Below, one piece after another: positions 47,593-59,781 of a stretch of 64,000 nt of DNA (its first letter is position 1; every line of letters begins with the position of its first letter). The notes under the pieces were generated by a model. The model was not told the DNA's origin. It saw only the letters and a list, made by a program, of their open reading frames with translations, and searched no databases. The stretch covers positions 14,784,001 to 14,848,000 of the forward strand of contig NC_088917.1 of the NCBI RefSeq assembly GCF_963576675.1, given 5' to 3'. The position numbers were made by a program, and so were the translations under genes. Source of the DNA: Euphorbia lathyris (taxonomy: Eukaryota; Streptophyta; Magnoliopsida; Malpighiales; Euphorbiaceae).

Positions 47593-48482
47593 TTGGAACC
47601 CCAATACCGAAGACTGGTGGATGAAGTCTCTCGCAGATTTTGCCAAAACTTGGGAGCGATGCAAAAGGAGATGGATGACATAAGGGTTGTGCATTCAATA
47701 GAGATGACAGAGCTCAATAAAACTAAAACAAACTGAAGGTAATATGCAGAACAATCTCCACAAAATAGGGGAATTTAGCCATCGATCAACACAAACACCC
47801 AAGAGGCACACCCAAAGCCCATCACCAACGAGAAGATATTCCAGATCAAGAAGTCCCTCCAAATGAAAGGAAGGACCCGAAATCCCCAAAGAAAGGCCCA
47901 GACGCTATTATGAAGAAATGAGCAGTGGGAGACGATCCCCTCATAGGCCTCGGTCGACTCACATGAAACACGGTGATAAAACAAACCAAAAGAAGAGGAT
48001 GAAGATAAGTCTGTCAGCAAAAAAGAGATGTATGAAATCCTCAGGAAGGAGATTTTGGATAGGTTCAGCACATACATTGGACCCTCACCCGTTACGGGCA
48101 CATGCACGCCTTTGTCCAAGAAAATCCAGTGGAACCAATGTCTAGAGAGTTTCGTATTCCTACCTCCAGTCAATATAGAGGTAGTGGAGATTTGGTAAAT
48201 CATGTCAAAGATTTTAGAAGAATTATGGAAGCCACAAAAACCATGGATGCAGTTCTATGTCGCCTCTTTCCCACAACTCTAAAGAATTATGGAAGCCGAA
48301 CCCCCTGCTTAAAAGGGAGCCAAGCTCAAACAACAACAAATCCTCCAAAGAGAGGGAAGGAAATGATAGAAATCAACCAAGGCTATGTGAGCAAAGGGAC
48401 AAACCACATGTCACCTTTAATGCCCATAAAAAGGAGATGCACTTTTGGTTTGAGGACAACAAGATGCGAATCAAATACCCAC
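47593..48482 (+). pseudogene. Tat/Retand-type Gypsy gag, first part (split)
   Basis: Broken frames on the + strand carry gag hallmarks: RSRS-rich stretches (47830-47960, RRYYEEMSSGRRSPHRPRS), then KKEMYEILRKEIL, 'FRIPTSSQYRGSGDLVNHVKDF' motif split over 48140-48220 and AVLCRLFPTTLK. Several frameshifts and stops. It is cut at 48482 by the Athila-type element and continues at 56748. Structural particle protein in origin, now dead. Confidence 0.7.
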
Positions 48483-49851
48483 TGACGGTTGTCGAATCCA
48501 CCAAAAATAAAATATAACTTCACAGCCCTCAGGCTTGCACAAGGGTAAGCAAAGGTCGTACCCAAAGGACTAATACTGATCTAATTTGTACATATAACCA
48601 AGCAAATAAATAAAAAGTAAAAAGGGGGATTGGAATAGATGTTTGCTAAATTAACAAAAGTAATGAAGTTGAGTTGAAATTGAATAAAATGATTAATTAG
48701 AATTTCAGCTAAGGGATTCTCAGGCAAGGAATTTAGTTAGTCTTGATCATTGACAGAAATGATATTTCTTCTAAATTGCATATCAGACTAGTTTGGTATA
48801 TTCTTCCTAAATAATGAATTAACCAAGTAAGACTGTAGTTAACTCCTAATTAACGAATAACCTTGCCTCAACGGCTAAGATTCAACCCGTTAACAGCATT
48901 ATGAATTAGAAGAACCTAATCTAAGCCAACCGATTCTCGGCGATATCGATTCAGAAACTTAATTACTTATTCACTTGATGTGATAAAGTCGAAAATAGAT
49001 GTATTAATGTCACATGGAGAGTTCTCAATTTGTCAATCTGATTATCCCCAAATACAATCTAGATTTCAACTTTATAGCATCAATTGCTACTAACTCAGAT
49101 TTAACTAAATAATGACTCGTTGATTATCTAGTTTAATCAGACAGCTATATACCAGTTTGATCAAATGAACAATCGGCCGTATCATTCAAAAGCAAACTAA
49201 CAATTGAGATAAAATCCCTAAACACAGTGAATGAACAAATGATATGAATAAAGAGAAAATACTAGAAGAGAAACGATCTCACAATACTTGAAGATTCCTG
49301 CCTTTGAATTATCCCTTAACCGAAATACAGAGTTTAGCTATGAATAGCCATAAAGAACAAAATAAGTGTTTTTCATTTTTCCAGGATCAAGAACGATAGA
49401 AAATGTACGTCCAAGTCTAAGAAAAGTGAGAGAGATCAAAACAAATCAAAACCTAATGTTTTGTAGAGATAAGAGTATCCCTAAAAAAAATTAGCTAACA
49501 AAAGAATATTCATCTCATCAGAAATCTTTTCTAATCTTCTCATATCCCTTATTTCGTGCATACTTAGTCTTTTCCAACTGTACAGGTTCATTCTTGATAA
49601 AATAAGGGAGAGTCCTGGTCAGTCTGAACATCAGCAGATTCGGAGGTCCTTAGTCTTGGGCAAGACTAACTCCAATTTCGTTTCAAGTCCAAAGTCTTTT
49701 CAAATTAAGTCCAATTCTGCTCCTTTTAATCATTTGAGTCCTGTGGAGACAAATCATACCAAAACAAGCAATAATATCCGAAATAACACTAAATTAATTA
49801 AATAACCTAGCACTAAAGTGGGCATTTGAACGTTGAATTGGACACTTATCA
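48483..49851 (-). repeat. Athila-type 3' LTR
   Basis: 1369 bp, TG...CA. Compared with 55382-56747 it has scattered substitutions (for example near 48592, 48945, 49150) and a few extra A near 49485. The polypurine tract 'gtgtggggtgtttt' (minus strand) lies directly inside it, at about 49852-49866. Confidence 0.92.
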
Positions 49852-49866
49852 AAACACCCCACACTT

Positions 49867-52637
49867 ACCCAATGCTTGTCCCTAAGCATATCAGATCATG
49901 TCAACAGCTCTTTACTCTTATGATTTCGTGTTTACCAACCTTTCCCGATCCCCCCTCATAATGTAAAGATTATCAGCCATTAACTCTTAAAGCCAAGACA
50001 TTATTAATGTTTAAACATACAATGTAACCACTTGAAAAATCTCAGCAAACAAGCTTTTGACCATGTACATAAGGTATGAATTAAAATCAACAACACCCTC
50101 ACGGAAATCGCTCATTGCACTCAAGTGTTTAGGCTATAATTAATTTCAAGAAATCACTCATGTCGCAACCTAGAATGAAATTACCATAAGCTTGCCAATA
50201 TATCAAATCTCCACCACTTAGTATGAATTCAAGACACTAAATCAGAGGGACTTAAAACAGGGTGTAGCGTAGGCTGGGGTTAAGGTTTGGAAAAGAAATG
50301 AGGAAGAAAGGGAAATCGAGAGTAATAAAAATGTACATTTACTCTGAAAATGGCCAAAATGGAATCAAGACACGATTATTTACAAACGACTCACAATTCT
50401 TAAACTTCAGAATGAATGAATGTTTAAGACAAACTTAAAAAACTATAGACATACTGAAATGAATAAGTTAACGAAACATTTTTTTTTCTTTTTTTTTTCT
50501 TTTTGCTTTTGTTTTTTCTTTTTTTTTTGTGCCTCTGATTTTTTCTTTTTCTCTTTTTTTTTTCTTTGAGGCTTTTTTTTGTTTCTTTTTTTCTAAAGAT
50601 AATATTTCAAACTAGAATAAGAAAACTACTACTTTCTAAGTTAATGTCCATTTAGACACCTTTTGAAGCACAACCACATATAAGCAACAGGCTTGTGCTA
50701 AATCCTCATACTTTGATGAGCTTGTGGTTAATTCGAATACGGAGATTGCTTAAAGCAACAGCTAAACACATAAATAAGCGAGAGAATATACAGACTCTGA
50801 TGGCTAGAACATCCCTGGCCAAGGGATTTGAACAGGGGTATGTCAAGAATGGGGAAAGGCTCAAATGTGGCTAACTAAGGGCTGGTACTGTTATTTTTTG
50901 TTAGTCCTGGACAAGACTAAGGGTGCAAAGTTTATTTTGAAATGGCTAACAGAAAAAAAACCTACTGCCCTTATCATTTTTAATACTCGAATACATCAAT
51001 GTGGTCTCGAAATGCATAACATGGCAAGTTCTAGAATTTCAAACTAGAATTGGACAACACTCAGAAAAATATAGAACAAAGTGTAATGTTTTTGTTCTTG
51101 CATTTAGGCTAAAAAACTTTCCAAAAATTGGGGTAAATTGGTGTTGTTTCATTCAAAACGTCTGTCATGTAATGGGAAATTAATCAAGTGGTTCATATGC
51201 ATGCTCAAGACAATTGTGCAACCCTGACCTTTTGAAATCGACAGCTTTACTCAAAACAATACTAAGGGGTTTCAGTGCTAAGTTGGCAACCTAGTTTCAA
51301 CCGAGTGCAAAACTGAGAGCTAGCATTGTTATTTCTAGGGACAAAACAAAGGGTGGACACCCCACACTATTGCAGACAAAAATAGACAGAAATTCTAGAA
51401 AGAACACGCATAAAATGAGGTAATGAAACAGTATATCTCCATGAAAGTTAGACAAAATCAAAACAAACAAACAAACAAAACACACTTCTGTATCAAAAAC
51501 CCCTCCCCCACTTTCTCCTCGCATTGTCTCAGTGCGAAAATCACACAATTAGGGGCGAAGGAGACAACAAACACCACAACGAAAAAGATAAAATTCAAAC
51601 TAAAAACAAAATATAAACGAGTTGCGGAAAAGCTTACTGCCCCTTTTGGAGGAGGTATTGTTTGGCTTTCTAGTACGGCTGAAGTTTCTACCGATGTAAC
51701 ATCGAAGGAGTTCAACAGTGCTTGTAACTGTGGTGCTGTAAGCGGTGGCACTGTATGAACATGTCGGAGCCATGATCGACAGTGGTAAGGTCTGCTGTTT
51801 CTTCTTAGTAAGGAGGTTGGAGGGACGACTTTCTCTGATTGCGATGGTGATAGAACTGACGGGCCTGAGGTTAAAGGAGGGGTTCCGCTGCTCATCGCAA
51901 TGCTGAAGTGAGAAATTGAAGGAAAGTAAAAGAAGACAAAAGAAAGAAATAAAATAATTAAAATAATAAATAAAAGAGTAAATAAATCGAAAATTAAAGA
52001 TTGAAGGAAGTAGAAGTTGGTGATGGTGGTGAAATTAAATGGTGGTGATGTTGAGTTGATCAAATGAAATTAAAAAAATGGAAGGAAGAGTTGGTGAGGT
52101 GATGATGAAGGATAGGAATTCTAGAAAGTGGGAAGTGAGTGGCGTGGGTTTGTTGAGGGAGTGAGGCGGCGTTGATGGAATGAAAATGGAAAGATAGTGG
52201 TGGTGGTTCAATGGGTTGAGCGGCGGAATTGCAATTTGGAATTGGAGAAGGCAGTGAATGGAAGAGAGATAGTGGGACGGTAGGGTAGCATAGGTTAGGA
52301 AAGATTTAATTGTTGTTTTTTTTCCTTTTTTACCCCGCACTTCTCTAATTTTTATGCTAAACACTCTTGGGCTTCCATTAACTCCATAACTCATTCTTTT
52401 GGGCCTTTATTCCTCCATCATTTTCTTTCCTCCACACCTGAAAATTAAAACTCAACAATTGAAGCCTTTGGAGAAGATGATGTTAGTTAAGTTAGTTATT
52501 GCAAATAAAAATAAAAATAAAATAAATCAAATGAAAATGAAATCATAAACACTAGTCTTGGACAAGACTAAAACTGGGCTGCCTCCCAATAGCGCCTCTA
52601 GTTAGCGTCTATGGCTAGACGTAATCGAGCTCTAAGG
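49867..52637 (-). other. non-pol internal region of the Athila-type element
   Basis: No reverse transcriptase or integrase frame. Next to the polypurine tract lies DNA with long T runs (50479-50600). On the minus strand at 52390-51460 a CT-rich leader-like stretch precedes a short frame starting MSSGTPPLTSGPSVL (ATG near 51893), about 130 codons to its stop, unrecognised. 'cactgagacaatgcgagga' with a following G-rich run (about 51490-51535) resembles the 3' untranslated part of Athila-like elements. Confidence 0.5.
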
Positions 52638-55253
52638 CTAGTCTCCTGGGTCAAGATATTGCACTTCTTCGGGGACTCCAATTGGGATATTCTTATAAAA
52701 CGGCTCAAGTTGGTGTCCGTTTACTCTTTGCACATTTCCATTCTCCAAGCTCTGAGTATCCACTGCACCATCAATATTCATGTCACACTGCTTAATCGCC
52801 CATAAGGCTCTGTGTTCTGTTTTTGGTGCCTGCAAAATGGAAGGTAATGGGCATTGATTAGCACGAGAAATTGTTTTAACACCAGAATTTTTCGGTTTTG
52901 ATTTCAGCGCTGCCATTTCTTGCATGACTTCCTGCACACCTTCTCCAAGCTCCACGCCTTTCTCCTTTATTTCATCGTACACATTCAGACTTTCCTCAAC
53001 AACCACCTGCAACTTATCTTCCCTAAAAATCTCAAAAACTTGCTGAGTTATTGGTTCGACAACATCTATACCACAAACAGAATGCACTTTATTAGGAAAT
53101 TTCATGGTATTATAAACATCAAATTGAACAATTTTACCATCAAACTCCATAGTCAGTGTTCTTTTGTGAACATCGATTTTTGTCCGAGCTGTTGTTAGGA
53201 ATGGTCTACCTAACGGGATTTCTGATGAATCTGAAGGGTGATCTTCATCTTCCATGTCTATAACATAGAAATCAGCTGGGAAAATTAAACCATTAACCTG
53301 AACTAGAACATCTTCCAACAAACCTTCGGGATAAACAATAGATCGGTTAGCAAGTTGAAGCACTACTCCCGTTTCCTCAAGAGGTCCAGCATTTAAGGAC
53401 GAATAAATAGACATAGGCATCATATTTATAGACGCTCCTAAATCACACATTGCCTTCTTAATGCTAGTATTCCCAATTTGGCAAGAAATTGCAAACATAC
53501 CTTTATCCTTACATTTTTGGGGCATTTTGCCTTGGAGTACAACAGACACATTCTCAGCCATGACAATCTTTTCATATCCAATTTGTTTTATCTTGTTAGC
53601 ACAAAATTCTTTGAGAAATTTAGCATATCGAGGGATTTGTCTAATAACATCAAGCAATGGAATATTTACCTCAACCTTGCGGAACGTCTCAAAGATGTCT
53701 TTCTCCTCCTTTTCTTTCTTTGATTTGGCTAAACGACCAGGGAAAGGTGGTCTAATTACCATAGGTGTGTGTTGATTTATGGCTTTTTCTCCAGATGAGT
53801 TACCGGCTGAACCTTCTGTCTCATTTTCGAATACCTCCTTTTTGCTTACAGATTTCTCTGACACGGGCTGTTCTGATTCGGAAGCAGATTTAGTGCTGGG
53901 CAAGACTAAATCTTTTCCGCTGCGAAGTGAGATTGCACTCACATTTTGCCTCGGATTCGTCTCAGTTTGCGAAGGTAACTTCCCCTGGGACTGTATTGCA
54001 CTCAGAGTAGTTGCTATCTGACTCATTTGTTTTTCCAAGTTTTGGAAGTTTGCTTGAACATTGGCATTGACCTTGCCTTGTTCTTCCTAAAATTTCAGCA
54101 AGTTAGACACCACAGACTGATCAATAAAACTAGACGCCATACCTGAATTTAGATCCGTTTGAACATGACTATATTGTTGAGGTCTTTGGTACTGTTGGGG
54201 AATATTCGGTTGAACCACATTACTTTGCTGCTTGTAGCCGAGGTATGGATGATCCCGCTGTCCAGGATTATATGTATTCGAGTATGGATCATACTTCCTT
54301 GGGGGATGTCCTTGATATCCGAGGACGGCATTGATCTGTTCCGGTGTACCTTCATGCAATGTGGGACATTCATCTGTGGCATGTCCAGTAACTGTACAGA
54401 TCCCGCATGCCTTAGCTTGAACCACTGTCCCTACAACCAAATTTTGAACAAGAGACGTCAAAGCATTTAGTTTTTCCTCAATGGAAGAAGTACTTACCTC
54501 ATAAGTTTTCCTTGGAGCATCTTGTTGCTTCCCAAATTGTTGGGAAGTTGCTGCCATACTTTTGATAAGCTCTTTAGCTGCAGTTGGTGTTTTATCAAAG
54601 AGGCTTCCCCCACTAGCAGCATCTATCATCTTTCTTTCCATGCCTAACATTCCCTCATAAAAATATTGAATCAAGGAATGTTCAGTTATCCCATGTTGGG
54701 GGCAGCTTTCACACAACCTTTTGAACCTCTCCCAATAATCATGGAGTGTTTCAACATCCTTTTGCTTGATGCCGCTGATCTCTCTACGGATCATCGCTGC
54801 ACGTGAGGCTGGAAAATACTTTTCTAAGAATGCTTGAGCCATGCCAGTCCATGTTGTGATGGATCCGGAGGGTAGGTTGAGAAACCAGTCTTTAGCTGCA
54901 TCCTGCAAAGAAAAAGGAAAAGCTCTTAATTTTACTTGTTCCTCGGTAATTCCTTGTGGGCTCATACCTGAACAGACAGCATGGAACTCTTTTAGATGAT
55001 TGTGCGGGTTTTCACTCTCCATCCCATGGAATTTAGGCAAGTAATGGATCAGCCCTGACTTAAGCTCGAACGCCGCATCCAAGTTTGGATATGTGACGCA
55101 CAAGGGTTGCTGATCAGCTTGAGGTGCATGAAGTTGCCTCAAAGTTCGTTCCGCCATTGTTTCTACTTCATATAGTTCACTTTCCTCACTGGAAATTCCC
55201 TCTTCTTCACTAGAACTGGAAGTTTCAGCCCCTTGTAATTTTTGCAACCTCAC
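52638..55253 (-). pseudogene. Athila-type gag-protease frame with one stop
   Basis: A single frame from about 55253 (first ATG 55157) to 52638, interrupted once by TAG at 54089-54087. Gag part: DAAKDWFLNLPSGSITTW, FPASRAAMIRREISGIKQ, YWERFKRLCESCPQHGI and IDAASGGSLFDKTP, a run typical of Athila gag. After it is a Cys/His stretch CGICTVTGHATDEC. Protease part: DLGASINMMPMSIYSSL, where the usual DTG/DSG is DLG as is common in this lineage, and a second motif IPLGRPFL. The stop sits between gag and protease, in front of EEQGKVNANVQ; CAG to TAG is the likely change. After the protease the frame ends in QYLDPGD and pol does not follow. Confidence 0.85.
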
Positions 55254-55357
55254 TTCTTTACGAGATCTTCTTGCTAGTAATTCAATTTCTGATTAAAAAA
55301 GCAGTTGCTTTGAAGTTTCAGACCTGGTCATAAATGGCTTTAAATCAAGTTAGATTA

Positions 55358-55381
55358 GTCCCCGGCAATGGCGCCAAAATT
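55358..55381 (-). other. primer binding site, Asp tRNA
   Basis: On the minus strand TGGCGCCATTGCCGGGGA lies just inside the 5' LTR. It is complementary, with one mismatch, to the 3' end of plant Asp tRNA (which ends ...GGCAACGGCGCCA). Confidence 0.88.
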
Positions 55382-56747
55382 TGACGGTTGTCGAATCCAC
55401 CAAAAATAAAATATAACTTCACAGCCCTCAGGCTTGCACAAGGGTAAGCAAAGGTCGTACCCAAAGGACTAATACTGATCTAATTTGTAAATATAACCAA
55501 GCAAATAAATAAAAAGTAAAAAGGGGGATTGGAATAGATGTTTGCTAAATTAACAAAAGTAATGAGGTTGAGTTGAAATTGAATAAAATGATTAATTAGA
55601 ATTTCAGCTAAGGGATTCTCAGGCAAGGAATTTAGTTAGTCTTGATCATTGACAGAAATGATATTTCTTCTAAATTGCATATCAGACTAGTTTGGTATAT
55701 TCTTCCTAAATAATGAATTAACCAAGTAAGACTGTAGTTAACTCCTAATTAATGAATAACCTTGCCTCAACGGCTAAGATTCAACCCGTTAACAGCATTA
55801 TGAATTAGAAGAACCTAATCTAAGCCAATCGATTCTCGACGATATCGATTCAGAAACTTAATTACTTATTCACTTGATGTGATAAAGTCGAAAATAGATG
55901 TATTAATGTCACATGGAGAGTTCTCAATTTGTCAATCTGATTATCCCCAAATACAATCTAGATTTCAACTTTATAGCATCAATTGCTACTAACTCAGATT
56001 TAACTAAATAATGACTCGTTGATTATCTAGTTTAATCAGACAGCTATATGCCAGTTTAATCAAATGAACAATCGGCCGTATCATTCAAAAGCAAACTAAC
56101 AATTGAGATAAAATCCCTAAACACAGTGAATGAACAAATGATATAAATAAAGAGAAAATACTAGAAGAGAAACGATCTCACAATACTTGAAGATTCCTGC
56201 CTTTGAATTATCCCTTAACCGAAATACAGAGTTTAGCTATGAATAGCCATAAAGAACAAAATAAGTGTTTTTCGTTTTTCCAGGATGAAGAACGATAGAA
56301 AATGTACGTCCAAGTCTAAGAAAAGTGAGAGAGATCAAAACAAATCAAAACCTAATGTTTTGTAGAGATAAGAGTATCCCTAAAAATTAGCTAACAAAAG
56401 AATATTCATCTCATCAGAAATCTTTTCTAATCTTCTCATATCCCTTATTTCGTGCATACTTAGTCTCTTCCAACTGTCCAGGTTCATTCTTGATAAAATA
56501 AGGGAGAGTCCTGGTCAGTCTGAACATCAACAGATTCGGAGGTCCTTAGTCTTGGGCAAGACTAACTCCAATTTCGTTTCAAGTCCAAAGTCTTTTCAAA
56601 TTAAGTCCAATTCTGCTCCTTTTAATCATTTGAGTCCTGTGGAGACAAATCATACCAAAACAAGCAATAATATCCGAAATAACACTAAATTAATTAAATA
56701 ACCTAGCACTAAAGTGGACATTTGAACGTTGAATTGGACACTTATCA
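55382..56747 (-). repeat. Athila-type 5' LTR
   Basis: 1366 bp, the partner of 48483-49851. The primer site on its inner side fixes the minus orientation. Confidence 0.92.
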
Positions 56748-57540
56748 CCCACCTAAGCTCAAAAAAGGCCAAAAGCAATAGAAAGTATTGCCACTTCCAT
56801 AAAAGCGAAGGCCATGAGATCGAAGATTGCAGGCAGTTAATCATAGAGCTGGAGAAGATGGTTGAAAGTGCCAAGTTGGACCAATTCCTCAAAAAGTATG
56901 GGAAGACTCAACGAAAGAAAAAGAAAAGAATCTCAAAGGTCGCACCCCTAAGGGAGAAATCAATGTCATAGCAGGGGGCCCGATCCAAAAGAAAAAGAGA
57001 AGAGATATCCACCTTGGAAAAAGTAAAGGAGCAACAGTCTAATTTCTAGTTCGGCGATTTAAAGAATAACCCCGAGGAGTGGTATGATGACACTTTGGTA
57101 ATTAAGATGCTGATTGCAAAATTCAAAGTCCGAAGGGTTTTTATGGACACAAGTAGCTTTGTCAACATTATCACTCGGATGTCGAAATTGGAGACTCGTG
57201 CTAGTCTGGGCATTTATTGGCTTCTCTGGCCTATTTCAGTTCCTCTCTAAAGATTTCCATCTCCGTTGCATGTTTGGCCTTGAGAATATTCATTGATTCT
57301 TGTATGGAGCCTACATTATAGATGAACTATTTAGATGAACTTCTTCTATTCTGGGTCCAAAGAACACCAAACAGGCGTCCATGCATATGTTGAACTCTAG
57401 AGTAATCTGTAAAGGCTTGAGCGAGTTATTGTTTTCCTTTACAAGGATTATGTTCCTTGGTGGTGGGTTTGATGATGAATGGATGTTCGATGATGTATGG
57501 ACCACATGGTTGTTCAACTAAGTCATGACTTTGATTGTTT
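56748..57540 (+). pseudogene. Tat/Retand-type Gypsy gag end and protease, second part
   Basis: Continues the frame cut at 48482. It reads YCHFHKSEGHEIEDCRQL, the Tat-type zinc motif, then LEKMVESAKLDQFLKKY (56840-56900). Further on, LVIKMLIAKFKVRRVFMDT (57090-57150) is protease-like, with DTS in place of DTG. Frameshifts and stops follow, and reverse transcriptase is absent. Confidence 0.7.
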
Positions 57541-57556
57541 CGCTCCACACTCAGTG

Positions 57557-57991
57557 CACCAATTTAATGTGTGGTATTTTGTATTGAGCTTCTTAGGGTC
57601 CTTTCGGTGCCCGAGGTAAGATAGAAAAAGGATTAAGGACACATGAGGACACACGACCCCAGTCCGATGCTTAAGTCAACCGAAGAGAATAATACTAAAA
57701 ACTACATAGTTGAAATGAGCAAAAAGAATGTTACCTTTTAGTGTATTGTATACCGTCTATTTATATGAGAATTGGATCTAAATGAGCTGGAGCCCTAGAT
57801 GACAGCTGCTTAATGATGGAAGTCTACTATCAAACTTGAACTGTTGTACCAGTCTTAATTGTGGTTCCGTAAATGAAGATGCAAAACTCGAGTAAAATGT
57901 GCATGACCATGGGTATTCTTTGACTGGTCCATACGATGTTTGAAAATTACCGTTCATGGAGGGAATACCTTACTGGGCTACCTGTAATATG
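57557..57991 (-). repeat. LTR remnant, type E
   Basis: 'agtccgatgcttaagtcaac' followed by 'ataccgtctatttatatgag' repeats the type E order. It may be the LTR of the Tat-type element next to it. It is cut on the right by the 3' end of the L1 LINE at 57992. Confidence 0.45.
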
Positions 57992-59781
57992 ATTTTTTTT
58001 AATGAAAGAATGAATATTATAAATCAAATTTAACCAGTTGCCATTAGGCTTAAAAACGACGGAAGGATAATATCCTTTATATTCATCATTGAAGAAAATA
58101 AGCCTAATCTAGAGGCCTCATCTGCAACCATGTTTGCAGTCCTTCGAGTAAAATGGAACGCGCAATATGGTATTGATTCCGAAATAGCATGACAATCATC
58201 TAACACTAGATCAAGACTTGATAAATCCTCTCCTATTTCCTAATATAACGTTTTGATAATCACTTTAGCATCTCCCTCTACACAAATAATATCATCTCCC
58301 CTCTATTTTATCCAACTAGGAGCTTCCCTACACGAGATTGCCTCAACCATCAATTGTAGAAAGTGGCCCTGAATCCGTCTGAATCAAGTCGCCATAAACG
58401 AGCCCTTGACATCCCACAATACATCACCCACCCCAATTATACTAATATTTGCATGTACAACATCATCAAAGTTTACTTTCAGTCCTACTATCAGAGGGAT
58501 CCATAAGTCAGACGTTCCCCAACCGGCGTACCAGACCCTCCCGACCCTAATGACTACACTATGCTCCATGAATTAAGAAACAATGATGCGTGTTTTGAAA
58601 TTAATTCTGGATCCAACGCACATCTATTCCACACCCACTGATTCTAGATGTACCATATATACCATATCAATGACGCCCACTGCCCTGCAAGTTCCCGAGA
58701 GCTATCACGTAAAGTTGATTCCCACTATTGGTTGAAGTCCGATTGATAAGCTTCCCAGAACTGAGATAATATTGAGTAATTCTAAGCTCGTAATGTTATA
58801 AGACAATGGAGAAACATATGGGAGATTGTCTCATCAAACGATAGAGAAAATAGATAGCGTAAGTCAACATCAACACACGACGGTTATAGAGAGATGCCTT
58901 AGTTGGGATTATGTTCCAGGCTGCATGCCACATGAAATTTTTCACCTTCGGGGGACAAGACATTTGCCAAAGCTTACTCCAGGTAGCACTACGCACTTCC
59001 TTCGTGGGACTTGGATGGGAGTCCATCAAAGTGAAGTAATCTATTTTAACACTATAAATCCTTTCTTCTCCCCCTGCCAACAAAATTGATCATCTCTTCC
59101 ACAAGAAGAAATTGGAACCCATAAAATGCATTATCAATCTTTTAATGATAAAAATTCATCAAACATCTCCATATTCTATTGCCCGTCCTGAATGAAACGG
59201 TCGACCATCCACCCATGGTTAAAAGGACCCTACGACTCCTTTGGTCTACCCGTGACTGAGTCTAACCAATTGGCACACTAAACTTGGGTGCCTTTACCAT
59301 TACCGATACGCATAACAGCTCCCATTCGAATTATTTGCTAAGACTGATACACACTTGCTCAAATCGCGATTGGGATGGATCCTAACACCACCTCCCTGAA
59401 ATCAGTCACGGGGAAGTAACGAGCTTTAGGAAGATGACTCACTAATGATTGTGGGTTGACCAGAAATTTCCATGCCTGCTTTCCTAGAAATGCAATGTTA
59501 AATTCATGAAACTCATGGAAATTCATACATCCCCATTCCCAGCATAAACACATGTACTTCCAAGCTTTCCATTTGATTCCCCTCATCCACCAATATAAAT
59601 TCAGAAGAACTTCAAGTCTAGAGCCAATAGATTTAGAGAGTAAGAAAACCTGTAGTATGTAGGATGTGATCGACGGAGCCACTACTTTGATTAATACCGC
59701 CTTACCTCATTGGGAAAACCATCTCCCTTGCCAACCTCGTATCATCTTCTACAAGTGATCCACCAATACCAGAAGGTAAAT

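Larger units (their letters stand above)
48483..56747 (-). mobile_element. Athila-type Gypsy element lacking pol
   Basis: An 8265 bp minus-strand LTR retrotransposon with the 5 bp duplication cccac (48478-48482 and 56748-56752). LTRs are 1369 and 1366 bp, and by eye differ at about fifteen positions plus a small indel. It has an Asp-tRNA primer site, gag and protease, but no reverse transcriptase, RNase H or integrase anywhere between 49852 and 52637. It would need enzymes from a complete relative. It splits an older Tat-type gag. Confidence 0.9.

Noticed and set aside
47695..48203. minus-strand frames opposite the Tat-type gag
   Set aside because: The + strand carries recognisable gag motifs; the minus frames are antisense chance.
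54159..54470. 103-codon + strand frame
   Set aside because: Antisense to the Athila-type gag, which has clear motifs.
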